DNA of 64,000 nt from Palsa-661 sp035535015. Lineage in GTDB: Bacteria > Actinomycetota > Acidimicrobiia > Acidimicrobiales > UBA8190. Positions within the stretch are counted from its first letter, which is position 1, and each line of letters starts with the position of its first letter. The notes beneath the pieces were generated by a model. It was not told the DNA's origin and made no database searches. It worked only from the letters and a program-made list of their open reading frames with translations. The translations under genes were made by a program, and so were the position numbers. Below are positions 39,026 to 48,101 of the stretch, piece after piece. The stretch is from positions 1-64,000 of the forward strand of contig DATLQU010000014.1 in NCBI GenBank assembly GCA_035535015.1, in the 5' to 3' direction.

Positions 39026-40744
39026 GTGCCCGCGCGCCCGAACTCGACGACGGATCCGGCCGGCACCGTGGCCGAGCTTCTGCTGGCCCGGGCCGAGGAC
39101 GAGGGGCCGGGCCTGATCTTCGAAGAGCGGTCGTGGAGGTGGCGGGAGGTGGTGGCCGAAAGCGCCCGGTGCGCGGCGCGGGCCACGACTTTGCGGCGGG
39201 CCGGGCCGTTCCACATCGGAGTCCTTCTCGAGAACGTGCCCGAGTACCTGTTCTGGCTCGGCGGGGCGGCTCTGTCGGGTGCCACCGTGGTCGGGATCAA
39301 TCCCACCCGGCGCGGCGCCGAGCTGGCGCGCGACATCCGGTTCGCCGATTGTCAGCTGGTGGTGACCGACGCCAACGGCTCGGCTCTGCTCGACGGTCTC
39401 GATCTCGGACTGGCAGCCGACCGGATACTGCGCGTCGACAGCCCGTCCACCGGTGACGGCCCGCAGGCCGGTGAGAACCAGAGCGCCGGTGACAGCCCAC
39501 CAGGCGGGGACGGTGCTGTGGTCGAGACGGTGTCGCCGTCGGATCTCCTGCTGCTTCTGTTCACCTCGGGAACGACGGGAAATCCCAAAGCGGTGCGGTG
39601 CACGCAGGGCCGGCTGGCCTCCATCGCCGGTCGGGCGGCGGCCGGATACGGCTTTCGGGGTGAGGACATCTGCTACTGCCCGATGCCTCTGTTCCACGGC
39701 AACGCCATCATGGCGCTGTGGGCTCCGGCTCTGTCGGTGGGGGCGACGGTGGCGTTGACCCGGCGGTTCAGCGCCTCGGGCTTCCTGGCCGACGTGCGGC
39801 GGTTCGGCGCCACGCGGTTCACCTACGTGGGGAAGGCCCTGGCCTACGTGCTGGCCACGGCCGAGGCCGCCGACGACGCCGAGAACAGCTTGCGCGAGGG
39901 GTTCGGGACCGAGGCGTCGAGTCCCGACCGGGCGGCTTTCGAACGACGGTTCGGGTGCCGATTGGTGGAGGGCTACGGGTCGAGCGAGGGCGGGGCCGTT
40001 CTGAACGTGACGCCGCAGACGCCGGTGGGATCGCTCGGACTGCCGGTACCGGGCGACGACATCGTGATCTGCCGACCGCAGACGAAGAGCGAGTGCCCGC
40101 CGGCGCGTTTCGACGAGGCCGGTCGGTTGCTGAACGCCGACGAGGCCATCGGCGAGATCGTGAACCGGGGAAGCGCCAGGAGCTTCGAGGGCTACTACGA
40201 AAACCCCGAGGGTGACGCCGAGCGGGTCCACGACGGGTGGTACTGGACGGGGGACCTGGGATATCGCGACGGCGACGGCTACTTCTACTTCGCCGGCCGG
40301 GGTGACGACTGGCTGCGGGTCGATTCCGAGAACTTCGCCGCCGCGCCGATCGAACGGATCGTGGAACGGCACCCCGATCTGGCCGCCGTCGCCGTCTACG
40401 CCGTGCCCGACCCCCGGTCGGGCGACGAGGTGATGGCGGCGGTGGAATTGAAGAGCGGCACCGGATTCGATCCCGTGCGGTTCGCCGAGTTCCTGGCCGA
40501 GCAGCCCGACCTGGGGACGAAATGGTCGCCCCGGTTCGTTCGGGTGATGGCCGAGCTGCCCCTGACGGCCACGGGGAAGATCACCAAGGGGTCTCTGCGA
40601 CGGACGGCCTGGCAGGGCGACGACCCCGTCTTCTGGATCCCCGACCGGACCGGCTCGCGGTATGTGGCGATGACGGGGGCCGACCGGGAGCGTCTGCGGG
40701 AGGAATTCGACCGTTACGGACGATCGGGCCTGATCCCCCACTGA
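39026..40744 (+). CDS. Acyl-CoA synthetase (AMP-forming, FadD-like)
   Basis: Activates a carboxylic or fatty acid to the CoA thioester through an acyl-adenylate. 572 residues from GTG 39026. Motifs: P-loop-like LLLFTSGTTGNPKAV, the substrate motif EGYGSSEGG, GWYWTGDLGYRDGDGYFYFAGR with the hinge, and the catalytic Lys region LTATGKITKGSLRR. There is a repetitive Gly/Asp/Ser loop near residues 138-160. No partner genes adjoin it, so chain length is unknown. Confidence 0.92.
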   Translation: MPARPNSTTDPAGTVAELLLARAEDEGPGLIFEERSWRWREVVAESARCAARATTLRRAGPFHIGVLLENVPEYLFWLGGAALSGATVVGINPTRRGAELARDIRFADCQLVVTDANGSALLDGLDLGLAADRILRVDSPSTGDGPQAGENQSAGDSPPGGDGAVVETVSPSDLLLLLFTSGTTGNPKAVRCTQGRLASIAGRAAAGYGFRGEDICYCPMPLFHGNAIMALWAPALSVGATVALTRRFSASGFLADVRRFGATRFTYVGKALAYVLATAEAADDAENSLREGFGTEASSPDRAAFERRFGCRLVEGYGSSEGGAVLNVTPQTPVGSLGLPVPGDDIVICRPQTKSECPPARFDEAGRLLNADEAIGEIVNRGSARSFEGYYENPEGDAERVHDGWYWTGDLGYRDGDGYFYFAGRGDDWLRVDSENFAAAPIERIVERHPDLAAVAVYAVPDPRSGDEVMAAVELKSGTGFDPVRFAEFLAEQPDLGTKWSPRFVRVMAELPLTATGKITKGSLRRTAWQGDDPVFWIPDRTGSRYVAMTGADRERLREEFDRYGRSGLIPH

Positions 40745-40821
40745 GCCGGGCCGACCGCCCTCGACGGGCGGGTCAGGGCGTGCTCTGATCTGAGGTCGGA
40801 CATGAGAAAGGCACAAGCACG

Positions 40822-41616
40822 ATGAGCAGTGTGATGAAGCGGCTGTCCGGGATCGTCCAGGCCAAGGCCAACAAGGCGCTCGACAAGGCCGAGAACCCGG
40901 CCGACATGCTCGACCTGTCCTACGAGAAGCAGGCCGAGAACCTCCAGAAGGTGCGGCGGGCGCTGGCCGACGTGGCCACGGCCAAGAAGCGGTTGGAGCT
41001 GCAGGCGGCCGAATTGCAGGCGCAGGCGAGCAAGCTCCAGGACCAGGCCAAGCAGGCCCTGGCCCAGAACCGGGAGGATCTGGCCCGGGAGGCGTTGAGC
41101 CGGCGGTCGGGGTTGGCCGACCAGTTGACGGAGCTCGGGACCCAGCACAGCCAGGTCGAGGCCCAGCAACAGCAACTCGAGACGACGGCCACCAGGTTGT
41201 CGACCCAGATCGAGGCCTTCCGGACCAAGAAGGAGACCCTGAAGGCCAGCTACACGGCCTCCAAGGCGCAGGCCAGCATCGGCGAGGCGGTATCGGGGAT
41301 CTCGGAGTCGATGACCGACGCCGGGATGACGCTGCAGCGGGCCCAGGACAAGATCAGCCAGATGCAGGCCCGGGGGGCGGCCATCGACGAGCTGATCGAC
41401 ACCGGGGCCCTGCCCGACGCCCTCGGGGGGGCGAAGGACGACATCCAGGCGCAGCTGGACGCCACCTCGCAGACCGGTCAGGTCGATTCCGAATTGGCGG
41501 CGCTGAAGGCGGAGTTGGGATCGGCGGCTCCGGCCGCCGGCCTGCCCGGCGCCAGCCCCGGAGCCGAGAGTACGGGCCCGGCCGATCCGTCGGCGCCGGC
41601 GGGAGGGGGGTCCTGA
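40822..41616 (+). CDS. pspA: PspA/IM30 family membrane-stress protein
   Basis: Peripheral membrane protein of the ESCRT-III-like PspA/Vipp1 family that stabilises the inner membrane. 264 residues, almost wholly helical and rich in Ala/Gln/Lys/Glu coiled coil (RLELQAAELQAQASKLQDQ, QQQQLETTATRLSTQ, TKKETLKASYTASKAQASI). The N-terminal amphipathic helix is MSSVMKRLSGIVQAKANKAL, and DLSYEKQAENLQKVRRAL follows. The C-terminal ~40 residues are Ala/Pro/Gly-rich. Stop and the next ATG overlap (TGATG), coupling it to PspAA. Confidence 0.92.
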   Translation: MSSVMKRLSGIVQAKANKALDKAENPADMLDLSYEKQAENLQKVRRALADVATAKKRLELQAAELQAQASKLQDQAKQALAQNREDLAREALSRRSGLADQLTELGTQHSQVEAQQQQLETTATRLSTQIEAFRTKKETLKASYTASKAQASIGEAVSGISESMTDAGMTLQRAQDKISQMQARGAAIDELIDTGALPDALGGAKDDIQAQLDATSQTGQVDSELAALKAELGSAAPAAGLPGASPGAESTGPADPSAPAGGGS

Positions 41617-41882
41617 TGATCGTGCGGATTTTGGGCGAGGGCCGTTACGACGTTCCCGAGGCGGACATGCCGGCCATCGAGCAGCTCGACGCCCAGTTGA
41701 CCGACGCCATGGACCGCGAGGACGAGGTGGAGTTCGACTCCTCTCTGGCCGACCTGGTCGGTCAGGTGCGTCGCAGCGGGGTGCAGCTGGCCGCCGACGA
41801 CCTGCAGACGTCGGGGCTGGTGGTCCCCCACGAGGGGTCCAGCCTGGCCGAGGTGAGGACGCTGCTCAACGAAGGGGCCTGA
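41616..41882 (+). CDS. PspAA-domain protein (PspA-associated)
   Basis: 88 residues, the small partner encoded with pspA in many actinobacteria and archaea. Features: MIVRILGEGRYDVPE, the central LDAQLTDAMDREDE, and LVVPHEGSSLAEVRTLL. It is cytoplasmic and predicted to bind or regulate PspA. The overlap with pspA (one base) argues for a stoichiometric complex. Confidence 0.9.
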   Translation: MIVRILGEGRYDVPEADMPAIEQLDAQLTDAMDREDEVEFDSSLADLVGQVRRSGVQLAADDLQTSGLVVPHEGSSLAEVRTLLNEGA

Positions 41883-41924
41883 CCGGGCAGGCCTGACAGC
41901 GAAGGGCAGGCCTGAGCACGAAGA
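41874..41924 (+). repeat. Imperfect repeats of the pspAA 3' end after its stop codon
   Basis: Degenerate copies of cgaagggcaggcctga follow the gene. The segment carrying GGCCTGA, which includes the pspAA TGA, recurs at about 41889 and 41908, and cgaag recurs at 41920. Copies are imperfect and spacing is irregular. Confidence 0.6.
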
Positions 41925-41937
41925 GCAGACCCCGTCG

Positions 41938-42663
41938 TCAGGTGGCCGCCGCCTGGGCGGCCAGGATGAGCTCGACCAGCTCGCAACGGTCGGCGTCGCA
42001 GAGAGCGGCGAAGGGGCGCGCCGCGGCGCGGTTGGTGACCGCCTCGGCCTCTTGCCAGGCCGCCGCGTGGGGGTCGGGCTCGGGGAAGGGTTCGGTCCAG
42101 CCGAAGAGGGCGGCCATGGCCGGGGTCTTGACCATGACCGCGTCGAGGGGTTCCATGGCCGAGGCGATGATGGCGGCACCATGGATCGCCCCCCGCCATT
42201 CACGGAGGACGTTCATGCGGTGCAGGGCCAGGGCCTTCGGCTCCTTGGGCTCGGGCAGGGCGGCCCAGGCGGCGAAGAGCGGTGCCCCGGCCGGGGAGGC
42301 GGCGGCGATCAGCTTTGCTTCGAGCTCGGCCAGACGGGTGTAGTCCACGGCGTCGCCGAGATGCGCCGCCGACCAGGTGTCGAGACAGGAGGCGAAGGCC
42401 TGGGCGGCCTCCATCGGGGCCATGACGGCCCGGCCCCGGTCCCAACGCTGGACGATGGAGGAGGGGTTGAAGAAGACGAAGGCGGCGGCGACGACGGTGC
42501 CGTCGACTTCGCCAAGGGCACCGCCGCGGCCGGTGACGTAGAAGTCGACGCCGTCGAAGCCGAGCTGACCGCCCTGTTGATAGGTGGCGCCGTCGAGCAT
42601 GAAGCCGGCCGGGAGCGAGACGATGACGGGGGTTGTCTGGTGGGCGGCCTCGAGGGGGTCCAT
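41938..42663 (-). CDS. SCO6745-family protein
   Basis: 241 residues, uncharacterised actinobacterial family. The conserved look comes from GFDGVDFYVTGRGGALGEVD, VVAAAFVFFNPSSIVQRW and the downstream AAWAALPEPKEP region. It is mostly helical, soluble and without signal peptide. Homologues often neighbour mycofactocin or F420 enzymes, and here an LLM-type oxidoreductase is divergently encoded 121 bases away. No reaction is known. Confidence 0.6.
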   Translation of the reverse strand: MDPLEAAHQTTPVIVSLPAGFMLDGATYQQGGQLGFDGVDFYVTGRGGALGEVDGTVVAAAFVFFNPSSIVQRWDRGRAVMAPMEAAQAFASCLDTWSAAHLGDAVDYTRLAELEAKLIAAASPAGAPLFAAWAALPEPKEPKALALHRMNVLREWRGAIHGAAIIASAMEPLDAVMVKTPAMAALFGWTEPFPEPDPHAAAWQEAEAVTNRAAARPFAALCDADRCELVELILAAQAAAT

Positions 42664-42784
42664 GGGGTCACTCTCCTGGGCGATGGCGGAGGCGGCAAAA
42701 GGTGGCGAAGTCGGCGAGGTTACCAGCGGGGGTCAACCGGTACCCTGGCCCGATGAGCGGCGACCGACTCCCGGGGCGAGAGCC

Positions 42785-43672
42785 GTGAAGGTACGGATCG
42801 GCGTCGGCGCCGGGCTGGAGTCCTCGTCGGGGACGGAGCTGGGCGGGCTGGTGAAAGACCTGGAGGAGCTGCACTTCGACTCCATCTGGCTGGCCGACCT
42901 GCTGAGCTTTCCCGGAGACGACCCCCTGACGGGGCTGGCCTACGCGGCGGGGGCGACGGCCAAGCTGAAGATCGGGACGACCCTGGTGCTGCCCGGGCGG
43001 AACCCGGTGCGGTTGGCCAAGCAGATCGCCACCTTGGACCGGGTGTCCGGTGGACGGCTGCTTCTGACCTTCGTCTTCGGGATCCGGCATCCGACGGAAC
43101 TGTCGGCCATGGGAGTCGACGCCTCGGCCCGCGGGGCATTGGTCGACGAGGTGCTGCCGCTGTTGCGGCGGCTGTGGACCGAGGACGAGGTCGGGCACGC
43201 CGGTGGCGCCTACCGGTTCGAGGGGGTGACGGTCGAGCCCAAGCCGCTTCAGAATCCGCTCGACGTCTGGCTGGGCGGGAACGTGCCCAGTTCCCTGCGG
43301 AGAGCCGGGGTGCTGTCCGACGGATGGTTGCCGAGCATGTGCCTGCCGGCCGAGGCGGCCGCCGGGCGGCGGACGATCGAGCAGGCGGCGGCCGAGGCCG
43401 GGCGGAGAATCGACCCCGAGCACTTCGGGGTGAGCATCGGCTACTACCGGGGCGAGGCTCCCCCGCCCCGGTTGGGGCGGCTGGCCGGTCGGCGGAGCGC
43501 CGACGAGCTGGCCCAGTTGGTGCCGAACGGGATCGCCGGGCTGCGGAGCTTGATGGAGCGCTACCTCGAGGTGGGGTTCTCCAAGTTCGTGGTCCGGCCT
43601 CTGGTGGCGCCGGGGTCGTGGCGCGACGAGCTCGAGGATCTGGCCGCCGGGGTGCTCGACCTGCAGGTCTGA
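42785..43672 (+). CDS. LLM-class F420-dependent oxidoreductase
   Basis: Luciferase-like TIM-barrel enzyme of 295 residues, predicted to use F420 rather than FMN. Features: RIGVGAGLESSSG at strand 1, DSIWLADLLSFPGDDP, KIGTTLVLPGRNPVRLAKQIATLD, GGRLLLTFVFG, and VWLGGNVPSSLRRAG. GTG 42785 follows GGGGCGAGAG and gives the correct first strand. Substrate unknown. Confidence 0.88.
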   Translation: MKVRIGVGAGLESSSGTELGGLVKDLEELHFDSIWLADLLSFPGDDPLTGLAYAAGATAKLKIGTTLVLPGRNPVRLAKQIATLDRVSGGRLLLTFVFGIRHPTELSAMGVDASARGALVDEVLPLLRRLWTEDEVGHAGGAYRFEGVTVEPKPLQNPLDVWLGGNVPSSLRRAGVLSDGWLPSMCLPAEAAAGRRTIEQAAAEAGRRIDPEHFGVSIGYYRGEAPPPRLGRLAGRRSADELAQLVPNGIAGLRSLMERYLEVGFSKFVVRPLVAPGSWRDELEDLAAGVLDLQV

Positions 43673-43743
43673 GGAGCCTCGGCGGCAGGCGGCGGCGAAG
43701 CGGGACATGGCATGCTGCTTCGAACTGAGACGATGGAGGGGTT

Positions 43744-44130
43744 GTGGGAAAGGCACGAGCAGAGATCCAGATCGAGAAGCCGGCCGATGAGGTCTGGGCC
43801 CTGGCCGGAGACTTCGGCGGCATCGGGGGATGGATGCCCGGGATCGAGTCCTGTGTGGTCGACGGGGACGACCGGATCCTGAAGATGATGGGGATGGAGA
43901 TCACCGAGCGACTGGTCCGGCGCGACGACGACGAGAAGTCGATCGTCTACGGGATCGTGGGCGGGGTGCCGGGGGTGGGCAACCACAAGGCCACCATCGC
44001 CGTGAGCCCCGAGGGCAGCGGCTGCCATGTGACCTGGGACGTGGAGGTGGAGCCCGACGAGATGACGGAGATGATGCAGGGGATCTACCAGCAGTCCCTG
44101 CAGGCGATGAAGGACCATCTCGGCGGTTGA
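43744..44130 (+). CDS. SRPBCC (START-like) family protein
   Basis: 128 residues from GTG 43744, a single polyketide-cyclase/dehydrase-like helix-grip domain: ARAEIQIEKPADEVWALAGDF, GGWMPGIESC, and a long C-terminal helix MMQGIYQQSLQAMKDHL. Such proteins bind hydrophobic ligands or act as cyclases. It is the first of two consecutive SRPBCC genes and its TGA overlaps the next TTG (TTGA). Confidence 0.82.
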   Translation: MGKARAEIQIEKPADEVWALAGDFGGIGGWMPGIESCVVDGDDRILKMMGMEITERLVRRDDDEKSIVYGIVGGVPGVGNHKATIAVSPEGSGCHVTWDVEVEPDEMTEMMQGIYQQSLQAMKDHLGG

Positions 44131-44627
44131 CGTCGGTGACTGATCCTCCGGACGGGCCGGGACTCGCACCGGGCAAGGGGCGATGGCAGATCAGCTCCAC
44201 GGTGCGGACGTCGGCACCGGTGGAGGTGGTGTGGCCCCTGATCGGCGAGGCCGAGCGGTGGAGGGAGTGGGCGTGGATGACCCGGACCTTCCTGCTGCGG
44301 CCCGGTGCCCCTGAGGCGGACGGCGTCGGGGCGCTGCGGCGATTCGGGATCGGCCCCGTGGGGGGCAGCCGGGAAGAGGTGGTGGCCTGGGAGCCGCCAC
44401 ACCATCTGGGCTACGTGGTGGTCAGCGGGCTGCCCGTGCGGCGCTACCGGTCCGACGTCGTGCTCGAGGGTGACGCCTTGGGGACCGTGATCCGGTGGGA
44501 CGGGAGTTTCGACGCGCTGGTGCCGGGGACGGGGCCGGGGCTGCGGATGGTGTTGCAGCGGATGGTGGGCGGCTTCGCCCGGCGGGTGGGTCGCTACGCC
44601 GAGAGCCTCGGTTCCGGCGGGGACTGA
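44127..44627 (+). CDS. SRPBCC family protein
   Basis: Second helix-grip protein, 166 residues from a TTG that overlaps the upstream stop; GTG 44136 is an equally possible start. Core: WQISSTVRTSAPVEVVWPLI, RWREWAWMTRTFLLR, and a C-terminal helix LRMVLQRMVGGFARRVG. It is only distantly like its neighbour, so the pair is unlikely to be a recent duplication. Ligand unknown. Confidence 0.8.
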   Translation: MTSVTDPPDGPGLAPGKGRWQISSTVRTSAPVEVVWPLIGEAERWREWAWMTRTFLLRPGAPEADGVGALRRFGIGPVGGSREEVVAWEPPHHLGYVVVSGLPVRRYRSDVVLEGDALGTVIRWDGSFDALVPGTGPGLRMVLQRMVGGFARRVGRYAESLGSGGD

Positions 44628-44631
44628 GAAC

Positions 44632-45435
44632 TCACTCGACGGAGACGCCCTCGAGCGGCGGTGGTTGCGGGTAACGCGGGTCCATGGCGTCGAGGAGGTC
44701 GACGAGGACGGTGCTGACGGCCCAGTTGCGGAACCACTTGTGATCGGCGGGGATGACGTACCAGGGGGCGATATCGGTCGAGGTGAGGGTGAGGACGTCG
44801 GCGTAGGCGGCGGTATAGGCGTCCCAGTGTTTGCGCTCGAGGAAGTCGGTGCGGTTGAGCTTCCAGCGCTTGTCGGGACGGTCGAGGCGTTCTTGGAGTC
44901 GGCGGCCCTGTTCGGGGCGCGAGATGTGGAGAAAGAACTTGACGACGGTGGTGCCGGCGTCGGCCAGCAGGTTCTCGAAGGCGTTGATGTGGGCGAAGCG
45001 GGCCTGCCAGATGGCGGTGTCGACCAGGCCGTCGACCCGGGCCACCAGAACGTCCTCGTAGTGCGAGCGGTTGAAGATGCCGATCTCACCGGCCCGGGGA
45101 ACGCTGTGGTGGACGCGCCAGAGGAAGTCGTGGGAGAGCTCCTCGCCCGTCGGTTCCTTGAACGAGACCACCCGCGCCCCCTGGGGGTTGATGCCGGTGA
45201 AGACGTGCTTGATGGTGCCGTCCTTACCGGCGGCGTCGAGGCCCTGGAGGACGACGAGGAGAGAGCGGCGGGCTTCGGCCCAGAGACGGACCTGGAGCTC
45301 CCGGAGACGCTGTTGGAGATCGAGGACGGCCAATTCGGTGGCCGGCCGGTCCCCCGGTGCACCGGCCGTCGATCCGGGATCGAAGGCATCGGGGTCCACC
45401 CGTCGGCCCGGGTGGACCCTCCAGAGTTCAGCCAC
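44632..45435 (-). CDS. ppk2: Polyphosphate kinase 2 (PPK2) family protein
   Basis: Transfers phosphate between polyphosphate and nucleotides. 267 residues. Walker A region LLVVLQGLDAAGKDGTIKH, the conserved FKEPTGEELSHDFLWR, FNRSHYEDVLVARV (Walker B region and lid), and WYVIPADHKWFRNW. This is the short single-domain form. The start is a GTG at 45435 (MAELWRVHPGRRVD). Only five bases separate its stop from the convergent SRPBCC gene. Confidence 0.92.
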   Translation of the reverse strand: MAELWRVHPGRRVDPDAFDPGSTAGAPGDRPATELAVLDLQQRLRELQVRLWAEARRSLLVVLQGLDAAGKDGTIKHVFTGINPQGARVVSFKEPTGEELSHDFLWRVHHSVPRAGEIGIFNRSHYEDVLVARVDGLVDTAIWQARFAHINAFENLLADAGTTVVKFFLHISRPEQGRRLQERLDRPDKRWKLNRTDFLERKHWDAYTAAYADVLTLTSTDIAPWYVIPADHKWFRNWAVSTVLVDLLDAMDPRYPQPPPLEGVSVE

Positions 45436-45482
45436 AGGGGCGACGGGAGAGCGGAGGTGGGCGACGCCGAGGTCGGGGCCCG

Positions 45483-45920
45483 CTAGTGATCGCCACGCCA
45501 GACGAGGACGGGACAGTGGGCGTGGGTGACACAGTGCTGGGTGACCGATCCGAGGAGCATGCCGGCGAACTCGCCGTGACCGCGGCTGCCGAGGACCAGG
45601 AGCTCGGCGTCACGCGAGGCCTGGACGAGAGTCGGAGCCGGGTGGCCCTCGACGACGGTGGTCTGGACGACGACGTCGGGGTAGTCCTTCAGGGCCGAGG
45701 CGACCTCGTCCTCGGCGGCGCGTTGGGCGTCGGCCGCCGGGTTGAAGTCCTCGGGATAGGGCGGGACCCAGCCGAAGGAGGTCGGGAGCTCCCAGGTGAC
45801 CACCACCTCGAGCCGGGCCCCGGTGAATTGGGCCTGGCGGGTGGCCCAGCGCAGGGCCTGGCGCGAGGCGTCGGAGCCGTCCACCCCGACCACGATCCTC
45901 GGCTGTGTACTGCTGCTCAT
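45483..45920 (-). CDS. Universal stress protein (ATP-binding UspA family)
   Basis: 145 residues, one Usp domain: IVVGVDGSDASRQALRWA at the N-terminus and the ATP-binding signature LVLGSRGHGEFAGMLLGSV (G-2x-G-9x-G-S) near the C-terminus, ending HCPVLVWRGDH. The motif places it among ATP-binding rather than UspA-proper members. ATG 45920 has GGGAGGACC before it. It precedes the ppk2 gene on the same strand by 47 bases. Confidence 0.93.
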   Translation of the reverse strand: MSSSTQPRIVVGVDGSDASRQALRWATRQAQFTGARLEVVVTWELPTSFGWVPPYPEDFNPAADAQRAAEDEVASALKDYPDVVVQTTVVEGHPAPTLVQASRDAELLVLGSRGHGEFAGMLLGSVTQHCVTHAHCPVLVWRGDH

Positions 45921-45975
45921 CAGAGGTCCTCCCTCCCGGCTGGTTCAGCGCCATCATGGCGCGGACGACGGGGGG

Positions 45976-46716
45976 TCACAGACCGAGCTGGGAGCGGAGG
46001 TCGTCGACGTGGCGGCGAAGCGCGGTGACCTCGGCCCGCAGGTCGGCCACCTCGGCCGAAAGGGGATCGGCCCCTCCCCGAGAATCGTGTCCGGCCGGAG
46101 ATCCGTCGGCCGACGGCTCCCACGAGGTGGCCCGATCCTCCGACCGGCCGGCGGGGAGTGGACCGGCGGGGAGAGAAGGCGACGGCACCGGGCGGGCGGA
46201 GGGCGGGTCCGGCGTCTGCTCGCCCGGGGTCCCGAGGAGCTGGAGGTAGCGTTCCTCCTTCTGGCCGGGCTGACGGAGAAGGCGCCGGACCAGGGGGGGC
46301 TCGCGCCGGGCCAGGCCCTCGAGATCGGATTCCACGTCCCTGGTGTCGGCGAATTCGGCCATCCGCTGGGTCCGGGTGCGGAGCTCGGCCAAGGTCTGGG
46401 GACCGCGGAGCATGAGCACGGTGACCAGGGCGAGCTGCCGGGTGTCGAGGCCGAGAGCCTCGTCCAGGGCATGGCCGAAACGGAGCGCCGAGCGGCCGTG
46501 CGAGGGATGGAAGAAGCGGGCCAGGCCGTCGGTCTTCGCCCGGGTGACGGTCTGCTCCACCAGGCGCTCGTCGTAGTGGACGACCGGATCACGGCTGGTT
46601 GTCTGGTTGCAGGCCAGGGTGAGGGCGTTCAAGGTGAGGGGATACTGCGCCGGGGTGGTGAGCTGTTTCTCGGCCAGGCATCCGAGGACCCGCATCTCCT
46701 CGGGGGCGAGTTCCAT
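45976..46716 (-). CDS. YceH/DUF480 family protein
   Basis: 246 residues. Two winged-helix-like modules: ELAPEEMRVLGCLAEKQLTTP, YPLTLNALTLACNQTTSRDP, and TLAELRTRTQRMAEFAD. A Pro/Ser-rich linker leads to a C-terminal coiled coil EVADLRAEVTALRRHVDDL. The family is widespread and of unknown function. ATG 46716 begins the conserved MELAPEE; the upstream in-frame extension is shadow sequence. Confidence 0.9.
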   Translation of the reverse strand: MELAPEEMRVLGCLAEKQLTTPAQYPLTLNALTLACNQTTSRDPVVHYDERLVEQTVTRAKTDGLARFFHPSHGRSALRFGHALDEALGLDTRQLALVTVLMLRGPQTLAELRTRTQRMAEFADTRDVESDLEGLARREPPLVRRLLRQPGQKEERYLQLLGTPGEQTPDPPSARPVPSPSLPAGPLPAGRSEDRATSWEPSADGSPAGHDSRGGADPLSAEVADLRAEVTALRRHVDDLRSQLGL

Positions 46717-46822
46717 GGGCGGAGCATAGAAGTGAACGGCGCCGCCGCGGAATAGCCGGTGGCCGGGTGCGGTTGCGGCAAGGGAAGGCGGCCGGGTGCG
46801 CCACCGATGAGGAGACGAAGCC

Positions 46823-47290
46823 ATGGAAGTACAGGAGCTGGGGCACGTGGTCCTGTATGTCCGCAATGTCGAACGGTCGGCACGTTTCTATGGCGACGTC
46901 CTGGGTTGGCGTCAGATCATGCCGAACGGGAGAGCGGCGACGGCCTTACCCGTCGCCGCCTTCGCCGCCCCGTCGGGTCGGACACATCACGAGCTGCTGC
47001 TGATCGAGGTGGGGCAGGACGCCGCGCCCGTACCCCATGGACCCCGGATCGGGATGTACCACTTCGGCATCAAGATCGGCGACTCCGACGACCAGCTGCG
47101 CGAGGCACGGGGGCAGCTGGAGGAGGCGGGGGCCACGGTGGTGGGAGCCAGTGACCACACCGTGACCCACAGCCTGTACATCGAGGATCCCGACGGGAAC
47201 GAAGTCGAGCTCTATATCGACGTTCCCGGAGTGGATTGGGTGAACCACCCCGAGCTGGTGGCGAGCCCCATACGACCTCTCCGTCTCTGA
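46823..47290 (+). CDS. VOC-family (glyoxalase/dioxygenase-like) protein
   Basis: 155 residues with paired beta-alpha-beta units: LGHVVLYVRNVERSARFYGDVLGW and MYHFGIKIGDSDDQLREA, ending SLYIEDPDGNEVELYID. His8, His77-type and Glu positions fit a metal site of the vicinal oxygen chelate fold. Substrate unknown. The stop codon lies in the first copy of a 23-bp tandem duplication. Confidence 0.88.
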   Translation: MEVQELGHVVLYVRNVERSARFYGDVLGWRQIMPNGRAATALPVAAFAAPSGRTHHELLLIEVGQDAAPVPHGPRIGMYHFGIKIGDSDDQLREARGQLEEAGATVVGASDHTVTHSLYIEDPDGNEVELYIDVPGVDWVNHPELVASPIRPLRL

Positions 47291-47322
47291 AACCGCCGGC
47301 TCTCCGTCTCTCAAACCGCCGG
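47277..47322 (+). repeat. 23-bp tandem duplication spanning the VOC gene stop codon
   Basis: Copies at 47277-47299 and 47300-47322 differ at one base (TGA becomes TCA at the stop). The second copy runs into CCGCCGGCCGGCGG, a 14-base perfect palindrome at 47317-47330 that could act as a short hairpin. Confidence 0.88.
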
Positions 47323-47435
47323 CCGGCGGCGGCTTCTGGTTCCTCGGCGTTCTGATCCGGCGGCCACCCTTCGCCTCACGGGCCCATTCCCGGGCTTCGG
47401 CTCGGGTCGGGCGCGTCAGGTGAGAGAATTCCTCG

Positions 47436-47774
47436 ATGAGCGGCACGGGAAGCGACGGCGACGGGCCCGCCGGTGCGGTGGTCACCGTGTTCCGGTCCCG
47501 GCTGCGGCCCGAGGCCGTGGCCGAGTACGAAGAGACGGCCGATCGGATGGACGAGCTCGTCCGGGCCATGCCCGGGTTCGTGGACTACAAGACGTTCACG
47601 GCCGACGATGGTGAACGGGTGACGGTCGTCACCTTCGGCTCCCTGGAGCAACACCGGGCCTGGCGCGACCACCCGGAGCATCGAGAAGCCCAGCGGCTCG
47701 GTCGTGAGCGGTTCTACCAGAGCTATGCCATCCAGGTGGGCACCGGCGTCAGGGAGACGCGGTTCCCCCACTGA
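47436..47774 (+). CDS. Antibiotic biosynthesis monooxygenase (ABM)-like protein
   Basis: 112 residues, a single dimeric ferredoxin-fold ABM domain: VVTVFRSRLRPEAVAEYEE, MPGFVDYKTFTADDGERVTVV, SLEQHRAWRDHPEHREAQR. Members are cofactor-free monooxygenases, haem-degrading enzymes or stress proteins; nothing here distinguishes them. ATG 47436 starts a short low-complexity lead before the domain. Confidence 0.82.
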   Translation: MSGTGSDGDGPAGAVVTVFRSRLRPEAVAEYEETADRMDELVRAMPGFVDYKTFTADDGERVTVVTFGSLEQHRAWRDHPEHREAQRLGRERFYQSYAIQVGTGVRETRFPH

Positions 47775-47783
47775 GCGCGACGG

Positions 47784-48101
47784 TCAACGCTCGAGCTCCG
47801 TCCGACGAGCGGCACGGATCCGGGCTCGGGCGCGCAGGCTCGACAGGACGAGAACGAGCACCACGAAGGCGGGGAGCGAGCCGACGACGACCGACCGGAC
47901 ACCGACGCCGTGGGCCAGCAAGGCGGCCGCACCGAGGGCCGCCAACGAGCCGATGAGCAACTCCGGCGTGTCGCCCACCAGGAAATCCCACCAGAATCGC
48001 CCGAAGGCCACCAGGGCGCGCCGCCCCGGGGCCAGGGCCGTCACCTCCTGGGAGGCCCGGCCATGGTCGCCGGTGGCGGGGCGATGTTGGTCAGGCGACA
48101 C
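47784..48101 (-). CDS. Small membrane protein
   Basis: 105 residues from a GTG at 48101, function unknown. Two hydrophobic segments (LLIGSLAALGAAALLAHG and SVVVGSLPAFVVLVLVLSSL) are followed by a basic tail RARARIRAARR. It overlaps the end of the upstream multi-span membrane protein gene by 11 bases, so the two are probably co-translated and may form a complex. Confidence 0.7.
   Translation of the reverse strand: MSPDQHRPATGDHGRASQEVTALAPGRRALVAFGRFWWDFLVGDTPELLIGSLAALGAAALLAHGVGVRSVVVGSLPAFVVLVLVLSSLRARARIRAARRTELER

Noticed and set aside
43744..44627. Tandem SRPBCC genes as a recent duplication
   Set aside because: Their sequences share only fold-level similarity.
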